Notes under the pieces: generated by a model
The model's input: only the letters and a program-made list of their open reading frames with translations
What the model was told of the DNA's origin: nothing
The model's database searches: none
NCBI RefSeq assembly: GCF_019578655.1
Contig: NC_063258.1
Coordinates: 13,024,802 to 13,088,801, forward strand
From: Ricinus communis
Lineage: Eukaryota; Streptophyta; Magnoliopsida; Malpighiales; Euphorbiaceae
Direction: 5' to 3'
DNA length: 64,000 nucleotides
Program-made: the position numbers and the translations under genes
Shown: piece by piece, positions 41,364 through 53,326 of the stretch
Numbering within the stretch: the stretch's first letter is position 1
Layout: every line of letters starts with the position of its first letter

Positions 41364-43757
41364 TGTCACAACCAAATTTATTTACTTCTTTTTATTAATA
41401 ATTAATATTCATTAGCATGTCATTAAACATGTCATTTGCATCATGATTATATATGATCTATTTTATTATATTATGTGGTAGATAAATAAATTATTTAGTT
41501 ACATATTGATTTAATTGAAAAGTAATGATTTTGGACTAAATTGAAAAGTTAGAAAGAAAGAGGATTAAATTGTAATTTGCCTATTTCCACACCAATATAC
41601 CACCTCTTTCATTTGTTCTTATCTACGTATGCTTTCCAGTTTCCTTTTCTTCTTTGTCTCTCTCATTTTTCTCCTTTCCTTCTTCAACTTTGATTTTCCA
41701 AATCAAACTCTACAAAACTTTTAGTAAGTGAAAATCAAATTCTTCTTTTAAGCTTGAAAGATTTGGGCTTTCTTAATCAAGGAAAACAAAGGTGAGTAAT
41801 TTTAATTGCTTGATTTTGCTGTAAATTAGGGTTAATGATATGAAATTATTGATGATTATGTGTTTTGGAATTATTTAATTAAGAGTAAACATGCTTTTAC
41901 TTGTGATCTTGAAGCTGAAATTTCTGGGCAGATTTTTCACTTATGATTTCGTGACCTTAGAGGCTTTATCTCGAAAATTTTCAAACATGAAAGTTGTAGG
42001 TATAAATCTCAAGAATATCTCTGTAAAATGGTTTTGAAGATTGTTGAGTGAGTAGGAACTTATGAGGTTCGATTTTGCTGCTGCTCTGTTTTTGGTTCAG
42101 CAGGTGACTTGGTTTTTGTGCTGACATTTTGAGGCATTTAGAGGCTGAACCAAGCAGAGAGTTAAACATGAAAGTTTTTCATTTATATATGTAGTATATG
42201 TCTGAAACATTTCATAATTTTTGGTTGAGTATAACGTGAGATATGTTGAACTTAATATGGCCTGCCCGAAACTGTTTTAAGCAGAAATCGGGCTTAGGAT
42301 TCAGAAATTTGTTGCTAATTGTGTGTTTCACAACTTGAGCTAGAAAAGTCCAAATTGAGTAAAATTAGTGTCTATAGAAACTTTAGAATGTTAACTTTAT
42401 ATCTGGAGAGTTTCATCAGAAAATTCATTTCTTTGATTGGTCATTTAATAGGAAACTTTTTTCTGTTCTGTTTAGATGGAAATTTGAGCAGATGTATAGA
42501 AAATGCCATAACTATTTCTATACCAATGATTTTGAGGTGATTCTTTCTGCTATGGTTTCTATAAAAATGGAAGTGTAATTCTAGAAAATATGAGATTTTT
42601 ATTAATTGTACATAAGTTTTGGTGTAATTTCTAAGTCAGTACCTACAAGCTGCCTTCATCAACAAATATGTTGATTTGTTGTCATTCATCTCATGCATCA
42701 TATTAATATCTAGAATATATGTTATTTTGTTGAAATGTGATATTTTATTGATAGTAAATATATATATATATTTATGCCTTGTGATTGAATTGTATTTGTA
42801 TTGAATATGTGAATAGGTTCATCCAAAGGCAAGGAAGTGGTAAGAGAAAAAGAATAGGATTACTTTGTTATCCTATAACTTCTGGTAAGTATTTAATAGA
42901 CTAAACTTTGTGTATATTGAGTAGAGACTGCTGTTTGATTACTTGATAATTTCTTGGTTGACTGAGTTGATATTAGTTATGTTTTGGCTTGTTATAAAGT
43001 GAATTGATTGTGATGTGTTGTGAAGTGAATTGATTGTGATGTGTTGTGAAGTGAAATGATTGTGATTAAGGATTGATGACTTTTGTATGGATATTGTGTG
43101 ATCGGGAAAGCTGAGCCGGGCGGATAGCTACCCGAGTATGTGAGATGGCAAGACTGAGCCGGGCGGATAGTCTTGTCAAGTGGTTACTGAAATTTAAAAA
43201 TGTGAGGAAATGTAAGGATGAGTCATCTGATCCTAATTTGATAGAAATAATGTGGAATTGAATTATTTGACTTGGTTGAGTTTGAGATTATTTGCATTAC
43301 GTGAGATGAAATTATATGTTTATGAGAATAACTGAAATGGTTGATTTTGTGATTGTTAGTTAAGTGTTGGTATAATTTTCTGTATTGATAAAGATTTGAT
43401 AATTCTAGCCTAATATACTATAGTTTAGTAAATTAAATGCTTATTGAGTCGCTAGCTCATTCCTTAGCAATTTTTTTTTTTCAGGTTAGTGCAGTTGTAG
43501 ATAGCCTTAGCTGTGCATTGCTCTTTTTGCATCAGTCAATATTATCAAGTGGGCCAGAGGAGTTATCTAAAGCATTGGGGCATTTTGGAAACTTGTGTGA
43601 ATTAAACTACTGTATAAATATTTCTTATATATATTAAGTATGTCATGCCACTTAAATTGTATGAATGTATATTGTAACTAAGTAGTAAATTATGTTTATA
43701 AAGTTATATATATATATATATTGCTATTCAATGGGAAGTTTGAGTTGGGTTGTTATA
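41364..43757 (+). repeat. 3' LTR of element G
   Basis: 2394 bp, near-identical to 34045-36435. Differences include variable TA and T runs and GC-rich spots (GAGCCGGGCGG here against GAGCCAGCGG or GAGCCATGG in the 5' copy). Confidence 0.95.
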
Positions 43758-44940
43758 ATCAATCCCTCAAAGAAATTATATTCAACTTACTTACCATAGA
43801 CTTGCTCATAAATCTCATCTCTACTACTGTAAACAATCAAATATCACAATCAAAGGGTCTTTACAAGGGTTGTAATGGGGCTTAGGTTTAGGTAAGGAAA
43901 TTTGGAAGTGAGGTGTAAATAATTTCTAGACTTCTGCAATGCCTTACCCATAATTTCATCTCAAAAAGGACTAAATGCCAAAAAAAGATAATTAAATTCA
44001 CTATAGTTCCCAAATCTCTAAAACAAGATGCTCAAAAAGTGAAAAATGAATGAATACTCAATAAACAACTGTTGTTTTTTTTTTAAGAAGGAACAATAGA
44101 ACATAATTACTTTGGATTGAAAGGAGCATCTAAACCAAATTTTTAAAGGACTTAATGAATTCAAAGTACAAATAAAATTGACATTTTATCCAACAAATCA
44201 ATGAACACGTTAAAAAATTTCCAGAAATAGGGTAAGGATCAACAAATGAAAGGCTTAAAGTGTGATGACGAAGCAAAATGGTAAAAATGAAGAAAGTGGA
44301 TAGGCTCAAACTTGGCTAACTAATGAAACACATTCATGGTGAATCCTAAGTGCCCTTATCATTTCATAACATTTGATTGTTCATGTGACCTCAACAAGCA
44401 TTACCGAACAAGTTCTATAAATAAGAAGAATACAATGCACACTCAAATAAGAAAGAAAAAAAAAGGAGCATTTATGATGTATGCTCAATTAGGTTCAAAA
44501 ACTCACAATTTAAGTGTGTACATTTGCAAAAGGTGTCCAATTACGAGCATTTATGATGTGTGCTAAATTAGGTTCAAAAACTCATAATTTAAGTGTGTAC
44601 ATTTGCATAAGGTGGCCAAATACCATCAATCAAATCATCATTTAATCAATTCATACACAAAATACAACAACTAATAAAATTCAAATTAACTAACTTAAGG
44701 AATGGTCAAGTAACACTAGTTTAACCCAACCACTATGATAAACTAAAAATTGTTCACTAATATTCCAAAAGCAACAAACAACAAGGATGAAAAATCTTAT
44801 GCTCATAATCACAACTATCAATCTTTCGAAGATAAACAAAAGATAATAAACATCCTAAGTATCCTAAATATATACATCATTAATAATATAATAAAGAACA
44901 ATCGGAAAACATAAGAAAAGGAAAAGCCAAAACAACGGTT
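43758..44940 (-). other. F1 3' non-coding spacer with conserved block
   Basis: No coding sequence. 43788-43922 (minus strand) carries AGCCCCATTACAACCCTTGT, AAAGACCCTTTGAT, ACAGTAGTAG and GATTTATGAGCAAGTCTATG, matching I 13060-13183 and F2 53598-53733. A local tandem duplication lies at about 44466-44615 (AGCATTTATGATGTATGCTC and AGCATTTATGATGTGTGCTA). Confidence 0.7.
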
Positions 44941-44943
44941 TAC

Positions 44944-44959
44944 CCATCCACACTTGAAG
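44944..44959 (-). promoter_or_regulatory. Internal polypurine-like site (F1)
   Basis: Minus strand CCTTCAAGTGTGGATGG at the end of the extra-ORF region; decayed relative to F2 CCTTCAAGTGTGGGGTGG. Confidence 0.45.
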
Positions 44960-45019
44960 GACACTGCCTAGAGTGTATAAAGGAGTTGGGAACCAACATA
45001 ATAAGTACAAAAAGGAAAA

Positions 45020-46448
45020 AAGATAAATATGATGAGATACCGCCCTACTCATCCTACTAGGCTGGTGGCGGTAGGAGAGGTGCTGCCTCGGTTGCTGGTG
45101 GTTGTACTGGATGACGTGCATCATCGGCTGTTGGAGGTGGAAAATGCTCGCCAAAGTCGGCGAATTCAAAGTGATCCATCATGTTCTACTGCAGCGACTA
45201 GGCCAACTATCTCTGTACCAAATATAGAATCTGTCTCTGTGTAGCATCAAAGTGCTGGAGCTGCGCTCTAACCTCCTGGTCAAACCTGTTAAACCTCTCT
45301 GTGTGTAATTGCTGCATGTCGGTGATCCGATCAAATCTTGCTGTCAGCTCATCAATCTGTACACTAGATGCTCGAGGAGCTGATGAGGATGAAGGTTTGG
45401 AGGGGCCAAGAATATCTGTAGGTCTGGGGTGCTCCCCCTACTCCTCCCGAGCTACCCGGGCTCTCGACCGAATAAGTCTATACTCTATCCCTAGGGGCCC
45501 TATCCTTCGAGTGACCATCGTCATATGTTGCATAGTAGAGAGGCCAACAGGGGTCATCTTGCTAACCAGTGTCAACTCATCTAATATAGCTCTATCCAGT
45601 AGCTCCGTCCTCCTAACAATCCTGGTCACACAAGGTCTGAAATAGATAAAAGTCTTCTTTGGGTCCCACTAACAGTCTTGCACTACTTGGTTAATACATG
45701 CCCCATGTCCACCCTCCTCCTCTGATGCAGGGCCCATAAACATAATACCTTAGGTTGGATGACCACTCTAAAATTATCCCCTCGACCTGTCAATGTATAT
45801 ACGAGCAGGCAATAAAGATATTGCAGGCTATGAGAGAGGCTAGACACCTTGGACTTGCTCGGGTAGTAAGGCTCGTCCCCCTGTGAGATGGTCTCCCAAC
45901 CCTTGTCAAAAGAAACTCCCATGTTGTATAATGTACCTCTAAGATCATTTGAAGCTATGGTCGTCTAGTCATAGAGGCCATGTGCAATACCAAACTAGGG
46001 AATACTCATCATGCAAGTTCATCCCCCTAACCAAAACGAAATTACTTCTGACTAAGACGAGTCCCTGATCTGTGTTTGAAGGAAGAAAGTGGAGGCGAAC
46101 TTAAGTGTGAGCTCTTTGTAAGTGGGCTCCACAATGCCGAAAAAGGGCTCAAATGATGGAGTCTGAATTAACTCTCGAACCTTAGCAACTAGGCCAACTG
46201 TCTCCGTTGCCTGCCCGTCTATACATCTCCAGCAACCTAGCTGTCTCTATCGCAGCTGCTGGTAACGAGACTCATGAGTGGGCTCTAAAACTGTAAAAGT
46301 CTATATCGTGCGGGAGCTGGAGATGGAGGTGGAGCTCTAGGGGCAGGTGGTCGAGGTGTAGGTGGTGCAGGTGCAGGTTGTTTAGGCGGGTCTGAACGCC
46401 TTCTTTTGAAGACACCCATCTTTTAAGGTCTCTCAGCCGATCAACCAT
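45020..46448 (-). pseudogene. F1 extra ORF, ATHILA ORF1 / plant-transposon-protein-like
   Basis: From ATG 46448 (MVDRLRDLKRWVSSKEGVQT). A His/Pro-rich N-terminus is followed, across shifts, by ELIQTPSFEPFFGIVEPTYK, ELTLKFASTFFLQTQIRDSS, FDKGWETISQGDEPYYPSKS, QYLYCLLVYTLTGRGDNFRV, VLCLWALHQRRRVDMGHVLT and MTRIVRRTELLDRAILDEL. These patterns are familiar from a protein found downstream of, or in place of, pol in Athila-like plant elements. Its role is unknown to me. It lies in the position of env-like genes in related elements but shows no signal peptide or clear membrane segment. Frameshifts and stops; F2 has a homologue (55021-56580). Confidence 0.6.
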
Positions 46449-46475
46449 AGTACCTGCATGAAAATTGATAAAAAA
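46446..46475 (-). promoter_or_regulatory. Candidate 3' splice site before the F1 extra ORF
   Basis: Minus strand TTTTTTATCAATTTTCATGC then AG|GTACTATGG: a T-rich run ending in GCAG just before the ATG. F2 has the same layout (CAACTTCCATGCAG, about 56586). It would allow a spliced subgenomic mRNA; no donor was identified. Confidence 0.4.
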
Positions 46476-46519
46476 CTCTTGCCAAGACAATAATTCTAGA
46501 ATTAAACAGACAATCATTA

Positions 46520-47554
46520 CAATAATAATAGTAGTTTAATAGCAATATAATGGCAATTTAACATATTCTCGGCATACTTGCATTAGTCAATTTCCAATTC
46601 AGTAGCATAATGACTAATTCACCAGACCAGCTCACAATCCAGCTAGTTCAAAGATACTAAACAAATAGGGAAATTCAAAGGCCGCAAAGAAGAAATAAAA
46701 AAATGAGCAAAAAGTAATGAATAAAGCAGAATAAAGCTATAATGGCAAATTAAAATTAAAAGAAAAGCAAGAAGTCCAACGAAACAACGAATAAAATACA
46801 ACAAAGTGAAGAATTTAACAAAATAAGAAAATTAACAAGGAGATTAATGAAAATAAGAAATAATACCAAAAATTATAGAAATAAATAAAGAAATTAGAGA
46901 AAAGAGTAAAATCACATACCAAAATGGAGTATTGAACAAAGTTAAAGGAAGAAACTTACTTGATTTTCTGGAAAAACACTTGAAAATTGAAGGAAAAGAG
47001 GGAGAGGAAATTGGCCTATATGTGCGTAGAGAGAAAAGAGAAAAACATTTTGCTACCTGTGATATAACGTGGCTTATATAAGCCTTGAGTCAACATGCCC
47101 GTGTTCCAGGCAGTGCTGACCAGCACGTGTTAGTCGTAGAAAATGTGCTGAAGTCCAATTTTTCTCTTAACATGGTTTGGGTGCCCAAAACACGGCAGTG
47201 TTACGTGACACAAGAGTGTTCCCAGCTCGTGTCACTCTCGAAAGACGTGTTGAAATTCAATTTCAGCTCAAAACGGTTTGGTTGCCCACAACACGCCCGT
47301 ATGGATAAGTAGGGGTGTGCTCACGGGGCATGCTGAACTACCAAGACTATGTTGAAACCCATAATTCATTTTCTTTCACTTTTTCACGTGCAATTTTCTA
47401 CAATTTTCAACAGTTAACATTCAAGTTACCTTCCATATATCTCTAAACATTTAAATGGCGTATAAAACTCAAAAATTAAATGAAAATGAAGATTAAAATT
47501 AGGAAACTGTTCCAAAACCAATGATCAAAATGTCAAAAAAATAAAATAAAAACT
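46520..47554 (-). other. F1 spacer between RT remnant and extra ORF
   Basis: A-rich on the plus strand at 46670-46930, then a GC-richer CACG-containing island (47085-47350: ACACGGCAGTGTTACGTGAC, ACACGCCCGTATGG). It is homologous to F2 56680-57680 and, more distantly, to 1-280 of A. Open frames here (for example 47085-47312 plus) are not conserved as proteins. Confidence 0.5.
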
Positions 47555-47585
47555 GGGGTGCCTCCTAAAAGGGCTTCTTTTTTTC
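47555..47585 (-). other. Conserved GGCACCCC motif (F1)
   Basis: Minus strand AAAAAAAGAAGCCCTTTTAG then GAGGCACCCCAG; compare AAGCGCTTTTGGGAGGCACC in I. Confidence 0.65.
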
Positions 47586-48060
47586 CTGTGTCATTCGGCT
47601 GGACTCTTTGACCACTCCCTTCATGTGCGGGTTTAACTTGCGCTACGGTTGAACTGCCAGGTTATAGATGTTGTCCATAAGAATCTTAGGTGAGCAATAA
47701 GTGTGGCTAGCCCCTGGAGTGTCAGCATTCTTCCAAGCAAATGCCTTTTGGTACTTCCTTAGAGAGGGCAATGCCATCTCCCTCACCTCGGGTGTCAAGT
47801 CTGCTGCTGAAATGTCAAGCAAACTATTGCCTTTGTCTCAATATGCATAGTCGATATACTTTGGGAGCTTTTTCAACTCAAGAACTGGTGGTTCCTCAAT
47901 TGATGGCCTCAACTTCTGCACACCTATCTTGTCAATTACAACAAACTTATTATTCTCTTCGCCTGGCTCATTTGCTAACGAAAATTCAAGCTGCACCAAT
48001 ACTTTCTCATTTGACAGCTCATGCTCATCTTCCATTGGCAAAGTAACTTGGAGAGGGTCT
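47586..48060 (-). pseudogene. F1 linker and truncated RT N-terminus
   Basis: 47838-48041 encodes MEDEHELSNEKVLVQLEFSL, then EEPPVLELKKLPKYIDYAY, the segment that precedes RT in Athila-like polyproteins. The following frame reads LPSLRKYQKAFAWKNAD and RKLNPHMKGVVKESS, the first ~70 residues of the RT domain. It stops before the conserved PLPRID/YxDD parts, exactly as in F2. Confidence 0.7.
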
Positions 48061-48133
48061 TCAAGTACAACTATGTCTTAACAACATCATCAAGTACATT
48101 AATAGAATACACAGTATCATCATGATCTAAAGA

Positions 48134-48490
48134 CTATTTCATAGAATTATTCAAGTCAAAGGTGACAGTCTCATCCCCTACCCTAAGTTCAAGCTTTCCA
48201 TCACAAACATCTATAATTGTCCTAGATGTTGTAAGGAAAGGTCTATCTAGAATCAAAGGTACATTACTCTCACTATCCATGTCTAAGATCACAAAGTCAA
48301 TAGGAAATATGAATTCATCCACCTTAACAAGCACATTCTCTACAATACCCCTAAGATACTTGATTAACCTATTAGCTAGTTGTACACTCATCCTAGTAGG
48401 TTTTGTCTCTTCTAGCCCCAACTTAGCAAACAGGCTGTACGACATTACATTAATGCTAGCTCCTAAATTAGATAAAGCATCACTAATAGT
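48134..48490 (-). pseudogene. F1 protease with catalytic Asp replaced by Asn
   Basis: The minus frame reads DALSNLGASINVMSYSLFAK: the usual DLGAS is NLGAS, Asn from AAT at 48467-48469. It continues KLGLEETKPTRMSVQLANR, GIVENVLVKVDEFIFPIDFV and VPLILDRPFLTTSRTIIDVC (LILGRPF with Gly to Asp). Both changes are also in F2. Catalysis by a retropepsin needs this Asp, so the enzyme is predicted inactive. Confidence 0.82.
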
Positions 48491-48724
48491 TAAGTCACCT
48501 ATAACACAAGGGATAGTAAAAAACTCCCTATATCATATTTCTTTTTTGGTAACTTGTTATGGTAAATCGTCTAGCATTCCTTGTTTAGCGTCATGAATGC
48601 CAAGTCCTCAAACATCCTTTTGTTGCTAAGGATCTCCTTTAAGAACTTCGTATACCTAGGCATCTACGAAAAAGCTTTAACAAAAGGTAACTTTATGTGT
48701 AGTTGTTTAAATACATCAAGAAAT

Positions 48725-50145
48725 TTACAAAACTATTGCTTGCGCTTGCTTTAACCTAGCAGGGTATGGAATTTTAGGCTGGTATTCCCTTAGTTGAATC
48801 TTCTTTGCCTCTTCCTTCTCTGGTTCCTTCGCCTTGTAATCTTCAACCTTTCTGCTTGAATCTACCTGCGCATCAACATCATTATTAGATATAGGAGAAG
48901 AATCAGGAATATACTTTGACCGTAAAGTGATTGCGTTCACATGCTCTCTCGAGTTAGACTCTGTATTGCTAGGCAAAGTCCCCGGCTGCCTCTAAAGTAG
49001 ACACAAACTTGATCATCAGCTCTTATAAGCTAGGCTTTTTCTCTTGAGTCTAAGGAGAACGAGGTGGGAGAATAAATTGTTGCGGCTGTTGATGTAGTCG
49101 TGGAAACCCTGGTGGCCCCTAGTTGTTATTGTTCCTCCATCTGAAGTATAGATGATTTCTCCATCCCATAAACACACCTCTCGGCATACAATTACTACTG
49201 AAATGCAGGCCACCATAAAACTCACAACTTGCTTGAACCGCTTGGACAGGCATCTGGAGTTGATCAATTTTCTTGGACAATAACTCCACTTGAGCCGCCA
49301 AGGCTGTAGTAGCATCCAACTAGTATACACTCCCTTGACGTTTTGTCTAGCTCCTAGTAGTGTGCCACTGGTAATTGTTTGTGGCCATTCCCTCTATCAA
49401 GCTTTGGGCTTGCTCTGGTGTCTTGCTGCTCAAAGAACCACCTGTAGCTGCGTCTACCATCTACTTAGTAGGCAAATTAAAACCATTATAAAAAGTTTGT
49501 ACCTATAACCAGATTGGCAGTCCATGGTGTGTGTAGCATCACAGTAGGTCCTTGTAGCTCTCCTAGGTGTCATACATCGACTCATTGTCAAACTATAAAA
49601 AAGAAGATATGTCATTTCTAAGTTTAGGAGTTTTAGAGGGAGGAAAGTAATTAAATAGAAATTTCTTTGCCAAAGAGTCACAAGTAGTGATAGTGTTTGG
49701 AGGTAGTGACTGTAGCTATTGCTTTGCCCTATCCATCATCTGTTGTCCTATTAATCTTGAAGGTATCATAAATCTCCAAGAAACTCGCTATATGCGCATT
49801 AGGATCCTCATCTGGCAAGCCTCCAAACTGAACCATTTGTTGCAACATCTGAATCACATTAGGCTTTATATCAAAATTATTTGCAGTGATAGCCAGTCTC
49901 GTAATGCATGTTCGCATCCCCTCCAGCAATGTTTTTGCAAAATCATACATTGTCCGGTTATTCTCATTGTTGTCATTATTGTTTGCCATCTCCACTGTAG
50001 TGTCTTTCGATTCACTTTCATTTACGACTTTTCTTACCTGAATCTCTTCCTCCTCTATGTTCAACCGCTTCCTTAACTGCTTGAGGGATCGCCCTAGTTC
50101 TAGTAGAGCGTTTACTAAACCAAGATTGGATCTCCTCATCATAAC
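48725..50145 (-). pseudogene. gag: F1 gag: partial capsid, zinc knuckle and linker
   Basis: From 50145: MRRSNLGLVNALLELGRSL, acidic N-terminus, NVIQMLQQMVQFGGLPDEDP, ASFLEIYDTFKINRTTDD, then a deletion/shift (about 49735) skipping the LRDxAKRW segment that F2 keeps. The remaining capsid part (TYLLFYSLTM in another frame) and the knuckle CEFYGGLHFSSNC (second Cys to Tyr) follow at about 49220-49240. The linker at 48725-48976 has SREHVNAITLRSKYI and QLREYQPKIPYPARLKQAQ. A segment of the coiled-coil linker present in F2 and D is missing near 48990-49010. Confidence 0.75.
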
Positions 50146-50271
50146 TAAGACAACAAAAAACCAACTACACAAATGAATAAAAGAATAAGATCAAATAAAA
50201 ATAAATAAAGAACAAAGAATAAATGGCTAAATTAATAAGAACACATTGTTCATAATATTTCTGAAAACAGT

Positions 50272-50293
50272 CCCTTGGCAACGACACCAAAAA
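50272..50293 (-). promoter_or_regulatory. Primer-binding site, tRNA-Asp type, mutated (F1)
   Basis: Minus strand TTTTTGGTGTCGTTGCCAAG; two C-to-T-type changes from TGGCGCCGTTGCC. It borders LTR2 at 50296. Confidence 0.7.
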
Positions 50294-50295
50294 CT

Positions 50296-53284
50296 CGGTG
50301 CTTCACTAAACATGACTAGCAATCTACAGGCAAGTGCATCTATTGAATGTAATCTAGCTATGGTAAGTATCAATATCGTATCCCACAAAAACTGAGAAGC
50401 TACTACTACTATGCTATTCCTATTATCTAACTGATCAAAAGGTAGTGAATATTATTAGCTAAAATGATTGAGAATGCAAATGAAAACTAAATTTTAACAA
50501 AGAGAATGAAAGTTTGAAAAAGATAATAAGATGAGTTAACCCAGTTAGGAATCCTTTTAGCTAGCTAGCTTAAAAATAATAATTTATGAATTGATTGATT
50601 AAGAATTGCGATCTATGGATAATTTCTTAAATGAATTAGCCTCTCTCTCGAGTTAACCAATTCCTTATCATAAAGACCTAAAGTTGGAATCTCTTCCTAA
50701 CAATTGATTTTATAATAGCATTAATCTCTAAATTACCACTAATAAGAATGTCTAGTTCTACAGGCAAGTGCACCTATCGAATGTAATCTAACTATAGCAA
50801 GTATCAATGTCATATCCTATGGAAATTGAGAAGCTACTGCTATTACGTTATTCCTATTATCTAACCGATCAAAAGATTGTGAAGATTATTAAGTAAAAAT
50901 GATTGAGAATGCAAATGAAAACTAAAATTTAACAAAGAGAATGAAAGGTTGAAAAAGACAATGAGATCAGTTAACCCAATTGGGGATTCTTTTAGCTAGC
51001 CGACTTAAAAACAACAATTTATGAATTGATTGATTAAGAATTACTCAAGGAACTATGAGGCCACTTATTATAAAGACTAATTATCAACACAAAACAATAA
51101 AAGTAAATTTAAACACTCTAAATCAATATGTTTGAGAGGATAATATTTATAAAATAAAGTAACTAAACAATAAATAAATATGCAATGCAAATGCAAATGC
51201 TTATGATCTAAACTATATGCTAAAGATAGTATTTAATCTAGCCATTTACTTAGTAATCTCCTTGTTTTACTTTAAGCCAGGATCTCATGAATGAGATGGT
51301 GATGTGCCTTTTTCCCTAAGTCACTCAAGCTAATGATGCAACCTAGATTTCTTATACTAACATAGATTAAAGTAAAAATGATGTTTCTAATACTTCTAAA
51401 CCTAATGATTTTCATAACAATTACTATTGCTAAATTAATATGATGGTTAACTGACAATAATAACTGAAATTAATAAAGATATGAAGGTAAAGTAATCATT
51501 CATTAAATAAATAAATAACAAGGTTCATACAAAAGTAAAAAGGCTAAACTAATACTTATAAAAACTAGGCTAACATATTTAACCCAATGATCATGATATT
51601 AAATAGAAAGACATAAAAAAGTAAAAACTCCCTCTAGATCAAGAATTTCTTGAAGTAGGAAGAAGATTGGTCCTCATTCTCCACTTCTTGAAAAGCTCCT
51701 TAGATCTTAAAACAAGTAATGAAAACTAAAACTAAAGTGTTTATGGAAAACTGTAGAATTATGGAGAGAATAATGGTGGCAAGTGTAGAGAGCAGATAGG
51801 AGAAAACTCCCCTCCTTCTCCTCTTTTGAATTAGGTTTTGAAAAGATTTATACAGAGAAGAGTCCTATTCTATATAAATCTCCATAGAGATAAGTGTACT
51901 AATATAAGTCTATCTAATAGATAAGACTTTTATCTCCACCAAATACTATCCTATCAATAACTCTTAAAAATGATTGAGAATGCAAATGAAAACTAAATTT
52001 TAACAAAGAGAATGAAAGTTTAAAAGAGATAATGAGATGAGTTAACTCAATTGGAAATCCTTTTAGATAGCCGACTTAAAAATAATAATTTATGAATTGA
52101 TTGATTAAGAATTGTGATATGTGGATAATTTCTTAAATGAATTGGCCTCTCTCTCGAGTTAACCAATTCCTTATCCTAAAGATCTAAAGTTGGAATCTCT
52201 TCCTAACAATTGATTTTATAATAGCATTAATCTCTAAATTACCGCTAATAAGAATGTCTAGTTCTTATTCCAATAAGTTATTACACTTATCTCTAAGATG
52301 CAAATCACTTAATCATACAAGCAGTTGTCCAAACTCAATTAAATTTCTCAATTACAAAGGAGTTCTCAAATTGATTCAGTAATGAAGAAGAAACAATAGA
52401 TTTTATTATACTTGAATGAAAACTACAATCGTAAATCAACAATCCAATCATATAAGCACAAAATAAGCCTAGCATGGCTAAAGATCACTCCCAAATGGGT
52501 TTAATAAGATTAGTTACACATGTTCATGATTAAACTAATACAAGAATCAAATACAGGGTAAATAAGAATCGAAAATAACATGAATACCCCTTTCTCAAAT
52601 GGTGCAGATGCTATCCCCTCTTGAATAACTCTGGATCTAATCTCTACAGCTCAAGATCTCCTTCTTTTTTCCTTTGAATCTTCAAATCAATCCTCAAGAA
52701 CAACTATCTAGATGACGTTGAAGTAGAATTCGTCTCTGTTTTTCTTTTCTTGATTGTCTGGAAGGTTGCTCTCAAAGTATGTCTTGAATACCCCAAAGTT
52801 CTCTCTCTATAATCCCTAGCCTGTCTCTCAATATCCCCATCTGTTTCTTTTTCTTTTCTTTTAAATTAGGTTTTGGAATCCAAAGGATCCTTGTTGTGTT
52901 GAGCTAAAACTGTACATTTGGCCTTCTTCAGCACGGCTTGGAATTGGGTCGTTCTGATCAGCACGGGCATGCTCCTAGGCCGTATCATTCTCGAAAACTA
53001 TGTTACAAATCACTTCTTCTTGCTATAGGTAAGGCATTTCAATATATGCCCTCTGACCCTTACCGTGCTCCTCAGCACGGGCATATTGAACAGTCTAATG
53101 CGCCCGATTCATTCTTTTCCTCCCGATTTTGGTCTGATTTCTCTCTAATTTTGATGATGCACCTAGAAAAACACTTGAGACACAAAGGAAACTAAAACGG
53201 GTTATTCTAATACAAAAACACATAACTTTCCCTTAAAATAACTCAAAATCAAGCATGCAAACATGTGTAATATTAAGGATATCA
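50296..53284 (-). repeat. F LTR2, shared by both tandem copies
   Basis: Left end CGGTGCTTCACTAAACATG (expected TGATGCTTC), right end AAGGATATCA before the polypurine tract of F2. The 5'-outer part occurs three times: 50296-50758, 50759-51045 (restarting at ACAGGCAAGTGCACC) and 51966 onward, with the ~0.9-kb foreign insertion 51046-51965 between the last two. Confidence 0.85.
51046..51965. repeat. Foreign LTR-like insertion within F LTR2
   Basis: Same sequence as 31488-32404 (AGGAACTATGAGGCCACTT to ATAACTCTTAAAA), with the right junction identical. The left end is ~80 bp shorter, so LTR1 and LTR2 share one insertion event followed by rearrangement. Confidence 0.7.
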
Positions 53285-53326
53285 AATCACCCCACACTTA
53301 AGCTTTTGCTTGTCCTCAAGTAATCA
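53285..53326 (-). promoter_or_regulatory. Polypurine tract and hairpin of F2
   Basis: Minus strand TTACTTGAGGACAAGCAAAA then GCTTAAGTGTGGGGTGATT, directly inside LTR2; same as F1 at 33757. Confidence 0.8.

Larger units (their letters stand above)
34045..43757 (+). mobile_element. Element G: near full-length Del/Tekay-like chromovirus
   Basis: LTRs 34045-36435 and 41364-43757 start TGTCACAACC and end GTTATA. They are flanked by the perfect duplication ATCAA (34040-34044, 43758-43762) inside the 3' spacer of F1. Order: LTR, altered PBS, gag with zinc knuckles, protease, RT, RNase H, IN and a C-terminal chromodomain-like segment, polypurine tract, LTR. About 30 differences were seen by eye between the LTRs over ~2.39 kb, so it is young. 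Even so, the coding region has many single-base losses. Confidence 0.95.

Noticed and set aside
45301..45645. Plus-strand ORFs of 114 codons at 45301 and 55475
   Set aside because: Antisense shadows of the extra ORF of F, whose minus-strand reading matches a known plant retroelement protein pattern.
48162..48596. Plus-strand ORF opposite the F1 protease (and similar ones at 21388, 22179, 23014, 58297, 59999)
   Set aside because: Antisense shadows of gag/protease segments with clear minus-strand domain motifs.
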